Assembly: GCF_949628265.1 (NCBI RefSeq)
Contig: NC_088788.1
Span: forward strand, 34,210,335-34,274,334
DNA: 64,000 nt
Direction of reading: 5' to 3'
DNA from: Cloeon dipterum
Taxonomy: Eukaryota > Arthropoda > Insecta > Ephemeroptera > Baetidae
Shown: piece by piece, positions 25,691-37,400 of the stretch
Numbering within the stretch: the first letter of the stretch is position 1
Layout: each line of letters begins with the position of its first letter
Translations under genes and position numbers: made by a program
Notes under the pieces: generated by a model
Told to the model about the DNA's origin: nothing
What the model saw: the letters and a program-made list of their open reading frames with translations, nothing else
Databases searched by the model: none

Positions 25691-25777
25691 GAGAGGTTAG
25701 AAAAAAATTTGCAGCAGACTATCAAAGTGCAAAACTTAATTTTCAGCACCTAGTTACGACCAAATTTAAGACGACAC

Positions 25778-27379
25778 TTACGACATAGTTTTCTTTTCAA
25801 CCGTCTTTGGTTCAGGCCTGGCCCGGTTGAGCACTTTTAGGAAGTCGGACGCCTTGGCCCTCATCCTAGAATGGATGTACGCTTTTGAGCACTTGATGTG
25901 GTAGTGCAGGTAGTCCCTGAACATGTGAATCAAGTTGATGGTGTTTTCTCTAGTTTCTCTGTTCGTGTGACGAGGGAATAGAACTGCAAGAGAGATAAAT
26001 TATGCATTTGGTTCGGGGGCAGGCCGAGGCTGGTGCTCGTACCAAAGGTTATATAGCCAATATTTTCTCCAACTCTAGCGTCAGTGTTTTGGAGTTCTAA
26101 CGGCGGTTCTCTGTGACTAAAGAGAACTTGTGGTGCAGTGTGGCTAGCTCGGCGACCTTCCTTCAGTTCTTGCATGAACACTTTGCCGATAATGACGTCG
26201 TCTTCATCTTTGAAAATCGTCGAGAAGACTACTGTGACTCGGTCCGCTTTAGCCTCGACGTACCTGAAAAATTAAATCCAGCGTCAGTCTGAATCTAGCT
26301 GTTGCGCTGCAGACAACAACAAGTTGGGGGAAGTGCAACATGTCATGCTCGCGTCATGTTGATTTGAGGGGAACTTACAAGGTTTCATCATTGCGGTAGT
26401 TGATTACTGCTCTCTTGTGGCCCTCCTCTCCCCGCTCTTGGAAGTCAAAATATTTTTCAAAAACGGATGCGAAACAGTGTCGTTTCAGCAAGCCGACTTT
26501 CTTTGCTACCTCCTCCCAATTGGATGGAACATTTTCTAGGTCGATTAACACTGAAACATTAAAGCCTGCGACGAGAGACAAGTGTTAGAGCAATTTCGTG
26601 AGTAACCAACGAGCGCGTTTACCATCCTCGGGGTTGATCAGCAGGGATCCATACTCTCTTTTCAAAAGTTCGTCTGCACCATGCTGCTGGAGCTCTTTGT
26701 AAAACTTCAGGGAAATGCTAACCTGAAATAATATTTGCAGGATTAAAAAAAATGATTTAACTCTTAAAATTCCGCAAACTCACAATAATTTTCGTTTTGT
26801 CATTCTTCTGATTGGAAATATGAAATAAGACGCCGTCAAAGTCAGCTACTGTGATATCTATTGACTCAGGCTTGTTGCTGGAAAATAACTTTGATCAGTT
26901 ATTTATATTTTTATATATATATCCTTGATAAATATTTTCAACTTCCTTGAATACTCGAATGAACGACATTTAACGTGTTTATTTAAACCAAACGCCTTGC
27001 CGAGACGCTTATCAGGAAAAGCAGTTCCTTCTGATGATAAGAATTTAGAGCGTGAGCTTTCCTTCGTCAACCCTAGGGCCCAGCCCACATTGATTGCAAA
27101 ATATGCCGAACAACACGATTTCACCCTTGAAAGGGTCAATTTAGCAAGGGAGTGGTTATTCCTTATTGGTATTTGCAACGGGAGGATGAGTCACGAGCAA
27201 AAAAGGGAGTGTAATTGAGACAGCAGCGGTTATTGTCTCATATGATGATCCGCCCTACTCTCGCCGGTCGATGCACTTTATGCCTGTAAACCACCGTAAA
27301 CTTACCCTGCAAGCGCGTTTTTGAACTTTAACACTAGGGTCTCTTCCACTATCCTGTTGTGTATCTCAAGCAAGATCAT
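25778..27379 (-). CDS. Arpc2: Actin-related protein 2/3 complex subunit 2 (ARPC2, p34)
   Basis: A core structural subunit of the Arp2/3 complex, contacting the mother actin filament during branch nucleation in the cytoplasm. Exons in coding order: 27379-27306, 26877-26784, 26722-26623, 26565-26379, 26263-26043, 25983-25778, all phase-matched. The protein starts [15 protein letters not shown] and contains [49 protein letters not shown]-like GENIGYITF, and [17 protein letters not shown], the family signatures in order. It has 293 aa against about 300 in human. The C-terminus is ambiguous: the frame reads ATG TCG TAA, but the same bases form a strong GTAAGT donor after ATGTC, and relatives continue with a few residues (GKTF...), so a small last exon downstream may exist. 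Head to head with the mitochondrial RNA polymerase gene. Confidence 0.95.
26903..26924. repeat. TA-rich run in an Arpc2 intron
   Basis: A short TA-rich stretch in the first Arpc2 intron. Confidence 0.6.
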
Positions 27380-27969
27380 TTTCTTGAGATAGAAACGTCC
27401 TAATTTCACAAAAACATAAATAAAAATGACACTGTCACTGCTTCGTTCGCTGTAGGTGGGATGCGGCTGGACCGGAAGTGGAAGTCAAGACTCCAATATG
27501 GCGGCAAAGTCACTCGTCGTTGGCCAGGCAAGGGACTAGCAGCAGTGACGTCATTTATGTAGTGCCATCTAGGAATGAAATTTTGAAATAAAAAATTTAT
27601 TAATTTGTAATGAAAAGGGGAACGCTAAATAAATATAACAACCATCTCAATTAATTAGATCTTGTATTTCAGCTAAAAATGAACGTAACTTGATATTAAA
27701 TAGCCTAAAATTTAATTCGTAAAAGAGATTTTGGCTGCGAACAATTCCCATTCATTTCACCTTGACGTCATTGGCGCACAAGACCAAAAACAGGGTTTTG
27801 CGCAGTTTCACAGACCCAACATGTGTTGTGTTCTGCTCGCAGCTTGCGCTGGCAGCCGGCTGATTTGTTTTGAAAAGAAACATGGCAGTGGTCACCTAAG
27901 CGGGATGCACTTACTATTTCTATTTTATAACAGTTTACCGGCCTTGGACTGACACTTAACGGCATAACG
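27380..27969. promoter_or_regulatory. Shared upstream region of Arpc2 and mitochondrial RNA polymerase
   Basis: A 590-bp spacer between two divergent start codons. It must hold the 5' UTRs and promoters of both housekeeping genes, so a bidirectional promoter is plausible. No TATA box was assigned. Confidence 0.5.
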
Positions 27970-30900
27970 ATGTTTCGCTTGTTGAAAATAAGCAGTTTCA
28001 ATTATTCAAGACTTAAAACGTTAGAATCGTACGTACAAAATAGTGTGAGAAGTAGACTGTGCTCGCATTGCAACGCTGTTCACGTGCATTCGCAATTTTC
28101 TTGTAAGTTGCACAACTTGATTAATTAGATAATATTTATGTAATTTACATTTTACCTTTATTCACGATATATTTCAATAAATTAGATCGCTTCGTCCATA
28201 CTAATGCAGTTGACAAGCCGCCGACAGGAGCAAAAAATATTAAGGCGCACGTGGTAGTGAAAAAGAAGAGAGTTAGAAGAACAAATGCTGAAATGCTAGC
28301 TGGTAATTTTTAAATATTGACTTTCGAACTTACTTTCTAATAAAGATTTATTTTATCTAGCTGGTGGCTTTAGCAGCAATCAGATTAAAAAAGAAGCCTT
28401 GAATAAAGGAGCTCATCTGGCAACCAAAAATAATCCCGCTTCTCTAAAGAAACCCAAATCCAAGTTAACCGCATCGCAAACCAACTTGGAAGCACTGCAT
28501 GAGATCCCTGATGACCCTGATCTATTATTAGAACATGATATACAGTATGCAAACTCGGGACTAGAGACAGGATTGGAGTCAAGTTCGTTGGGAGCTGAAT
28601 CTGAGAAGTATAGTATTGTAAAAATCGTAATGCCATTATTAACAAAGTTCGTGCAGAAAAATGAGCAGAAGAGTCCTTAGTGAGGAACTGAAAAAGCAAC
28701 AGGAAGCATTGATTGAGCAGCAGGAAATCGCTAGAAGAACTGAAACTGTGACTAAAAATCTATTGTGCTACTTGGACGTTTGTGTAAGTGCAGAAGATTA
28801 AGAAAATTCAACGGAATTGAATTTTTACCATCTCGTTACAGGTTTCGTGTGGATTTATGAACAAAGGCTTTGCGGTGTTGATGCACTACACATCCAAACA
28901 GAACAAGCATCACAAAATAGGGAAGCTAACAAATGTTGCACTGTACAATACTCTCATCCATGGCTATGCAGCAATGGTACTTGGTTTTTATAATTTAGGC
29001 CTGAGTTAAAAATAAATTTTCCTTAGGGAAATATTCGTCAAGTTAGTGAACTGATGGACATTATGAAGTACAGTGATGTTACCCCCAATACTGCAAGCTT
29101 TGCTGGATGCTTTGAATGCGCAGGAAGGGTTGGCAAAACCTTCCAGAGTGAAATCCAACTGAAAGAGTGGTCGCGTCTGATGTCCAAAAATGTTAGTATT
29201 ATTTCTCTTTTTGAATTAGGCCAACAACGATTGATGGTTCAAAATTTTCCAGAATATATCTATGCAATCACTGTTCAGCTCAATGAAGTTGCTTAGGGAA
29301 CAAAAAGAAATGATATTAAAGGCGTGTTTGATGATTGATCCAAGATTTGAACCTCAGACTCCGGACGTAAAGTATGATTATCAGTGTTCACTTATCAAGA
29401 CCTTGAACCCTTTTGAGGTATATCATTAGCATTAGTTCTTTTTTCCATTTATTTCATACTCTCATTTTTAGCTGGCAAACACCAAGCGTGTTGAGCAAGT
29501 TATGGACGCTGCAGAGCTACAGGAAAAGGCAACTAAACAACTCCAGTTGGAAAAGGCTGGAAGTGTGATTGTGAGAAGTGTCGAGATAAGCAGTCAGCCT
29601 CCGGAAGCTACAAACTTCTATGTAAGGTGGCAGCTAATATTAACTTCATCTTTCTCATCTTTTTTTATTCATCTAGAGGGCAAAGCTAACTGATTTGCAA
29701 TCCAAGTGGAAGGAAGTCTTGGAAAAGTCTTTCTTTCGGAACTTACAAGCTCTGAAACATGTGCATTACAATAACTCCAAGGGAATGACGGCGTACCCCT
29801 TCTTAAAAGCACTGAACCCAGATGAATACGTTAATATTATGTTTAAGGTATGATTTTAATCTACGTAGTTGCTAGAAACTCATGCTTTAAATTTACAGGA
29901 AGTCCGGAAACTTGCTGAGGGTTCGGAGACATTCAGCCCCTCAATGCACTTGCTTTTTAAATCTATAGGGGAGCAAGTTCTATCCAGGTACCAATTTGTC
30001 CAATTTTTTCTTGCAAAATAACGTCATTGGTGCTAAAATTATATTTTTTTTCTTGTGGTTTCCAGGTATCAGGTGCACACTAAATTGAAAACTGGCGTTG
30101 TAGAAAATACAGAAAAAGTCTACAACAAGTACTGTGAATGGTTTGCTGACAATGAGTCTGCGCAAGTCAGCAATACGAGAATTAAGTGGCAACAGCTTCT
30201 TGCTGAACACGAAGACGGCTCTAGTGTGGTATGTGCATTGAAACTAGCCATTGGATTAACAATTATTAGAAAACTCATTTTGTACACGTTAAATTAAATT
30301 ATTGATTTTTTAATAGCATGTCGCGGACAAAACATGGTCGCAGCCCATTTTGATAGACATTGGCAAGTTTCTATACAACATCATCATGCAAGATATTCTA
30401 TTAGATGTGCACCTTCTCAACGAATCCTCTAAACAGGGGTATGACAATAAAAAAACCAGGTGTCCTCTTCTCTATTTGTTTCTCATTTTGTTTCAGGCAA
30501 GAAATTCCTGCATTTTACTCGTGTTTCCGATTTTCGGGGAAAATTATCAGGGAAGAAATAAAGCCACATCCGGTCCTCGCAAAACTGTTCAGATTGGCAG
30601 CACTGGAAACTTTGGAATTCCCCACCTCATTAGTTCCCATGGTGAGCCCACCTTTACCCTGGACGTCAATTCAGCATGGAGGTCATTTAATCACTAGCAC
30701 AGAGCTCGTTAGGTAACAGACTAATTAAGTCTTCTCATGCATTGCATTCTGAAACATCTTAAAATTGACAGGTTGCCGCACCAAGCCGTGACGCAATGGG
30801 AACGAATGGAAGCTTCTCCTGTCCATCAACTCTATCCTTCCTTTGATGCGTTGAACCAACTCGGTTCTATCCCATGGAAAATCAATGAACCGGTTGGTTT

Positions 30901-33733
30901 TTTGCCCTTCATGTGCTATGGTGAAGCTAATTTTCTTTATTTTCTGCAAGATGCTGGACTTAGTCACAGAGGTTTTTGTTTCTGGAGGCTCAGCTGAGCT
31001 GGACATCCCTCAAAGCCCTCCTGTGGATGGAGGCACTTCCGATCCTCTCCCCAGTGGCCAAGCCAAGGAAGAAAGAATGGATACCTTCAAGCAAAGACTC
31101 GCTCTGCGCCGGCATAGGGCTGAGCAGTACAGCATGTGGTGTGATACGCTCTACAGACTGTCATTAGCCAATCATGTAAGTGATAAGGGCATCAAATTTA
31201 GAAGCTTTACAATAATTCTAAATTCTTTTTTAATTATTAAAATGATTTAACTATGGCTACAAGAAGGAAAGGAAGGCTTAAAAGTTGAAAAATTGTACAA
31301 AGAAAAATGTAGAGTTCTCACAATCAGCCGTGAGAATTAAAGCAGCGGCTGGCGGAACCGGCGTTGCCAAATTTTTGCCCTGGCCATTTTCGCTGGCGGC
31401 TGGCGCGGCTGACAATATCTTTAACGTGAAGTTTGATAGTGCTTAACATGGAAGACATTTTTTCTCCTACACTTTTTAAAATTTGACCCTTTTTAACTGG
31501 AAACTGAAAAAGGGTCACGGCGGCTGCCCACGTGACCCAAAATTTGCCGGCTGGCGCAGTGCAGTGACTGACACCTCTATTTTAAATTCTAGAAATTGTT
31601 CAAAGAAAAGTGATATCAGATCAGCTGTTTAGGCTCCTTAGGCCTCGAAACAGCAGTATTTTACCTCCAAAACCAAATTCAGATCCACGGTATTAGCTGC
31701 AGAGAATTTTAAATCAGCGATTGTTGAAATCGTCCCACCGAAAGAGAACCTGGCAAGGAACTCGCTTAGAAATTCCTCTTCCAAAATTCAACTCAGCCAA
31801 AATATCCATCTTTTCTTAAGAAAAATTGCTCCTAACATAACTCAAATTTTGTGTACCTTCCTGAAAAGCTACCCAATCATTAGGATTTAAATTGCAAATT
31901 ACAATGAAATAAATTTTTTCTCTTTTTAATCTCAAACACAAGCAATTTTGAAATTTCATATTTTAAATGTTGCTCTTCAACATTTGTTTTCAGTATCGCA
32001 AAGAAGTCTTTTGGCTTCCGCACAACATGGACTTTCGCGGTCGAGTGTATCCATGCCCTCCACATCTGAGTCACCTGGGCAATGACATGGCTCGCAGCAT
32101 CTTGTGCTTCGCCAAAGGAGAGCCGCTGGGGAAAAAAGGCTTGGACTGGCTAAAAATCCACGTCATCAATTTGACTGGTCTGAAAAAGAGGGACGCAGTT
32201 GCTGATCGACTGCGATACGCCGATGAAATCATGTCCGATATCTTGGATTCAGCTGACAATCCCCTCAATGTAAAACTCTTGACCTAAAACCCTTGACTAA
32301 AAAGACTAATTCTCGATAATTCAGGGAAGAAAATGGTGGGTTAAGTCTGATGAACCCTGGCAAACGTTGGCAGGTTGCAAGGAAATTGCTAATGCCATCC
32401 GCTCTCCAAACCCAGAGGAATACGTCTGCTACATGCCAATCCATCAAGATGGTTCGTGTAATGGACTTCAGCACTATGCAGCTCTCGGACGGGATGCTGC
32501 CGGAGCGTTGAGTGTCAATTTGGCTCCTGCCGAGACACCTCAGGATGTGTATAGCTGCGTTGTTACTTTGGTAAATTTATCTTGATTGGCAGTGTTGGCT
32601 GAGATTTCTAAATGTTGCCAATTAGGTGGAGAACTGCCGGGCGAGAGATGCAGAAAACGGATTGAAAATTGCGCAGGTGTTGGATGGATTTATCAAGCGG
32701 AAAGTTATTAAGCAGACTGTGATGACCACTGTCTACGGTGTAACAAGATTTGGTGCTCGACTTCAAATTGCCAAACAGCTCAAAGGTCAGTTTTTTTTTC
32801 CAATTAGCAAAATGTATCTAATACCCATGAAATTTTAGACATTGACGGATTTCCTAAGGACTTGGTATTTCAAGCTTCCCAGTATCTGGTTGCCAAGACT
32901 TTTGAGAGTTTAGGTGAAATGTTCACGTCCACCAAAGAAATCCAAGTATGTTTCTAGATTTAACCTAAGTGCTTTAATTAACTTTTTTTAATTTTGAAGG
33001 ACTGGCTAACGGACAGTGCTCGAATGATTTCCCATATCAGAGGCAAAAAAGTTGAATGGGTTACTCCACTTGGTCTTCCTGTTGTCCAGCCATACATTAG
33101 AGACAACGTGACAACTATAGTAAATCCTAAGGCGACAAATCTCAAATACATCCAACCAAAGCAAGCCATGGATAGTCATGGGTAAGGACGCATCGCATAT
33201 TTATATTATTTAATTAAAAATTACTAATTAAATTAATCCTAGCCGGCCCAATGTGATGAAGCAAAAGAATGCATTCCCTCCCAATTTCATCCACTCACTG
33301 GATTCATCTCACATGATGCTCACCTCATTGCACTGCGAGCAAAAGGGAATTTCTTTTGTGTCAGTGCACGATTGCTTCTGGACTCACCCAAGCACAGTGG
33401 ACGCTATGAACTTGGTTCGTACTCAGATTCATTTCTCTCTTTGACCTTAAAATAATTTGTGGAAACAGATATGCAGACAGCAATTCGTGGCTCTTCACAG
33501 CCAGCCAATTCTTGAAGACCTCTCGAAGTCGCTGCTGAAGAGTTTCAGCTATGACGACATGTAAGAATGATTTTTTTTATGTTGTTAAGTTTTGTGTATT
33601 GATTTTTTCTTTTATCAGTGGATGGGCTTTGCCAGAAGATAATGAGAAGTTGAACAGCCTTCTGAGAAGTGTGCCTTCAAAAGGGGAATTTGACCTTTCA
33701 AAGGTGCTGGAATCCATTTACTTCTTCAGTTGA
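27970..33733 (+). CDS. PolrMT: DNA-directed RNA polymerase, mitochondrial (POLRMT)
   Basis: Single-subunit T7-type RNA polymerase that transcribes mitochondrial DNA and primes its replication. 23 exons: 27970-28102, 28186-28302, 28361-28607, 28657-28783, 28842-28976, 29027-29191, 29253-29417, 29472-29621, 29677-29847, 29899-29987, 30066-30228, 30317-30438, 30497-30712, 30772-30892, 30951-31175, 31994-32269, 32325-32570, 32626-32785, 32839-32945, 33000-33181, 33243-33414, 33469-33560, 33619-33733; 1231 aa. The N-terminus ([10 protein letters not shown]..) is basic and Ser-rich, fitting a mitochondrial presequence. A PPR-like region contains [12 protein letters not shown]. The catalytic palm has [18 protein letters not shown] (motif A Asp), [19 protein letters not shown] (fingers helix) and SVHDCFW (motif C Asp), and the protein ends in the family-typical YFFS. 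The 49-nt intron at 28608-28656 is needed to keep the frame. Confidence 0.96.
31315..31583. mobile_element. GGTCTCAGCC-type MITE inside a POLRMT intron
   Basis: It shares with the copy at 39486-39699 the core GGCGGAACCGGC.TTGCC..TTTTTGCCC and the segment reading AACGTGAAGTTTGATAGTGC. The ends are degraded (..GACACCTCTA at the right). Confidence 0.65.
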
Positions 33734-33774
33734 TCAAGTAGCAGATGGAATCGTTCTCTTATATGTGCCCTTGC

Positions 33775-33780
33775 AATAAA
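33775..33780 (+). terminator. Poly(A) signal of POLRMT
   Basis: An AATAAA 42 bp after the stop codon. Confidence 0.7.
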
Positions 33781-34461
33781 CTAAGTCTAGTCAGTTTAGA
33801 ACATTTTAGCTATATTTTTTAATTTACCAACAACTTAAATTGACGTCACTTTTAAAAGTTCAAATTAAAATCTCATTAATATATATGACCATGTGTGCCT
33901 TATTCGTAGTTCAATTTCAACTAAAGGAAATTTTGGCCAGATTATCCATATTAAATTTCCCAACCTGTAAGTATTTTGACCCAAGCAAATTCGTTAAAAA
34001 TTAAAATTTGATTGCATTTGGAAGTAGCCGATTCGCACCTTTCCACCGGATTTGGGGACGAATGTATAGCGTGTTAATCAAAGACATCAGTGCGGGGAGG
34101 CGAAAAGACGGGCCACATTGGGTTGTCATTTTATTTGTTATTTTCTCACGGCTGCTACTGCGTGGACCTGGTCATCGATGTTTTTTCGTTGTTTTTGTTG
34201 ACATTGCCACACCCCCTCTCTGCTCGTGCAGCTGTCTGAGCTGTCAGTTTACGCCCAACAATATTTTTACGTTCTGTACAGTTTAACATCAGTTAAAATT
34301 CTCATTAAAACCTGCAGAGAAGATTAGGCTGCCTTTTCAATTTTGATACGTTTGATACGCAGAGCCAATCAATTTTTTTCATGCTTCTACAGAATAGAAG
34401 ACCGGAACGGTTCAATTATTACATCATAAGTCTTTAAAGAAACGCCTTCGAAATTTCGACA
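33781..34461. other. Spacer between POLRMT and Vps18
   Basis: It contains a SINE-like partial copy (about 34015-34140) and must hold the Vps18 promoter and 5' UTR. Nothing else was recognised. Confidence 0.5.
34015..34140 (+). mobile_element. SINE-like repeat, partial copy
   Basis: It shares 'cgcacctttccaccggatttggggacgaatgtatagcgt' and 'gcggggaggcgaaaaga' with the copies at 25.56 kb and, in reverse orientation, 45.1 kb. Confidence 0.55.
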
Positions 34462-37400
34462 ATGTCTAGTTTGCTTGCCCAATACGAGCAAGAAGCTCAG
34501 CAAATCCAAAGATCAGGAATGGTATGTAAATAATTACCAGGCTACTGTGACAAACTACAATATATTCACTTCAAAACTTTTCAGGGCACAACTGGTTTTA
34601 TCAATATCCTGATGGAAGAGGAGCCAGCTATGTTCAGTAAATTAAGAGTTAACATTCCATCAAGAGCACCGGTTCAGCGACTGGTTGCCAGCAATGACAT
34701 TGCTCTGATTGCTCTGACTGATAATACAATTTACCGCATTAATCAAAAATATCCTGATAAATTTGAGGGTGAGCTTTAATTTTATTAATTTTGAGAAATG
34801 TGTAATGCAATATGTTTTCGAAACGTCAGAACTTGATCTAGGCAAACCTATGACGGTGCCGATGAGGATTGTAGGAATATTTCTCGATCCTTGGGGTCAG
34901 CATGCGTTAGTCAGTGTGGCCTCCAAACATGGAGACGCTCAGCCTGAGCTGCTCTTCTTATCTGGCAAGTCGACCAAGTTCCGTCTAAGCAGCCGAGCGA
35001 GGGGCTGCGAAATAACAGCTGTAGGCTGGAACCACATCAACAACACACCTGCCACGACAGGTCCCATACTCGCAGGTTCCTCCAAAGGGCTCCTGTTTGA
35101 GTGTGAGTTTTTGGCTGAAACAGACAGGATGTTCCTAATGAGCTGGGAAAAATGTTGGAAAGAGGCAAGCATTCAGATTATTCTCAAGATTAATTAATTA
35201 TTAATTTTTAACGCAGGCTTATGACATCGGGAAAGGCTCCATCATGCCAATCCTCGGTTTGGAGTTTCACAAGGCTTTAGCTGTCTCAGATCGCTATTAC
35301 GTTCTGGCGATCACTGCCAACCGCATCTATCAGTTCGCTGGCAGCACGAGCGGACCAGATGACAAACCAATTCTGCTACAGATATTCAACAGCAACCTCA
35401 ACTCTAGCATTCCAGGTATTTGAACCTTGTAGTTTATTATAATTTAATTATATTCAAAAAAAATTCTCCAGAACAATATTTGGAAATTTCGCCGCCACTA
35501 AAGAACTCGAGGCTCCAATTCTACTTCAACCAAATCAAAGAAGCGCCGAAAACATATGGCTGGCTGAATTCCAAAGGCTTGTTCCATTCTGATGTACGGA
35601 CTGAGTTTTTGCCAGAGAAATGCAGAATAACGTTGAAGTTTCCAGGTTGACAGCACAAGCCTCCCAGGACAAAATAGATTTGCAGCTTGCAAGGTGGTTA
35701 AGTTCGGTTCGGCAGATGGAGTAGCGCCTGATTTGCCAACTTCCTTCACCCTGACGCAATTCCACGCCGTTTTTCTTTACCCAGACAGAATTGAGGCTGT
35801 TTGTTTGCTCAATGAAGAGAAAATATTTGAAGATCAATTTCAGACTGAAGTGAGTTTTTAATTTTTCAATGACATTTTCTGATTAACTACAGCTGAAATC
35901 AAACAGTTGTCTGGAAAGCTGCTAGGAATATCAAAAGATTCGCTTAAAGGATACATCTGGGTGTATTCTGAGAAGTCAGTTTTCAAATACAAGGTGACCC
36001 AAGAGAACAGAAACATGTGGAAAGTATTTCTCGACGCTGGTGACTTTGAACGGGCCCTTGATTTCTCTAAAGACAATGTGAAGCACATGGAAACTGTTTT
36101 GGTTAGGAAAGCAGAGACGCTGTTCCAAAAGGAGAAGTAGGGCAATTAAATAAGGTTTCGGCCTTTTTAGTAATGTTTTCGGTTAGGTACTTGGAGAGCG
36201 CTCATGCCTTTGCTGAAACGCAGAGCTCATTTGAGGAAATCGCTCTGAAGTTTTTACAAAAATGGGAGATCGAAGCACTGAAGACCTTCCTGCGCTTGGT
36301 AGTCTAGTTTAATTTTAAAAACCGCAACAAATTTACGTTTAATTTGCAGAAACTAGAAAAAATCAAACCGCAAGACAAAACCCAAATTACCATGTTGTGC
36401 ATTTGGGTAATAGAGCTGTTCATGAATCAGCTTGGTGAGCTTAGAGACAGTGGGAAATCTGATTCTGCAGAGTACGCATTACTTCAAAATCATTTTGACA
36501 GCTTTATGAGCCATCGTCTTGTGCAGGTAAAACAAAGGCTGCAATTATTACTGCGAGCTATTAATTTAATTTATTTAGGAATGCGCGAGGAACAATTGTG
36601 ACACAATTTACGATCTGATGGCCAGCCATGGCGACAAAGACAATCTGGACAAATTCACCCTACTCAATAAAGACTACGAACGCGTGATTGCCCAGAACAT
36701 TCAGAAGAATTGCTTCGACGAAGGTGACAAATTCACAATTCCATATTGTGCACAAATACTCATGTTTGACCTCTCTCAATCAGCACTGAACGTTCTTAGG
36801 GAGCACGGGAGAAAGGACAGCTTCTATCAGTTCGCTCCAGCACTCATGCAGGCCATTCCCAAAAGAATGGTTCAAGCCCTGATAGGCCAGGGCAGGAGTT
36901 TGTCGCCAGCCAAACTAATCCCAGCACTGGTGTTGTGTGATAAGGGCTCCAGCGACTTGCAGGCGTGGGAAACAATCCGCTACCTGAAACATTGTGTTGA
37001 AGACCTGCAGTGCAAGGACCAGGCCATTCACAACTACTTACTTGCCCTCTACGCCAGGCTAGATCCAGGAAAACTCATGGACTACCTATCTAGGCAAGGT
37101 AATAATGAAAATTGTTGGTTTATACGAGATATTTATTATACCAGGGCTGTCAGTAACATTTCTTGAGTACCCTGAAGACATCTAAAGTCTAAAGGGTCAA
37201 ATTGCACTACTTATTCTTAAAGATCTCAATTTGGACGTTCCAAAAGTGTGCAGATCTTGCAAATTTAACCAATACAAAGTCCATAGGTGTCGGTTAATTT
37301 GCTACAGATTGGAATTGAATGGTGTCAATTGATCTAGGGCTACCCTGATGCCAGGGTTCAATTTAATACCTTTTTTGATGGTCTTGTTGGACTTCAGACA

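Larger units (their letters stand above)
22551..25777. other. Spacer between the convergent MFS and Arpc2 genes
   Basis: About 3.2 kb. The MFS transcript probably ends near 22640. The minus strand may carry Arpc2 3' UTR or a last exon, but no terminal exon could be identified. The stretch contains a CA run near 22896, three GGTCTCAGCC-type MITE copies (24.2-25.24 kb) and one SINE-like copy (about 25.56-25.69 kb). Confidence 0.5.

Noticed and set aside
35641-35690. 40-nt intron model in Vps18 (35646-35685)
   Set aside because: It is in phase but implausibly short. The 52-nt intron 35594-35645 gives an equally open frame with better continuity.
36618-37166. 182-codon frame in Vps18 read as a single unit
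   Set aside because: Only the part up to 37098 is coding. The rest is intron read-through after the donor GTAATA.
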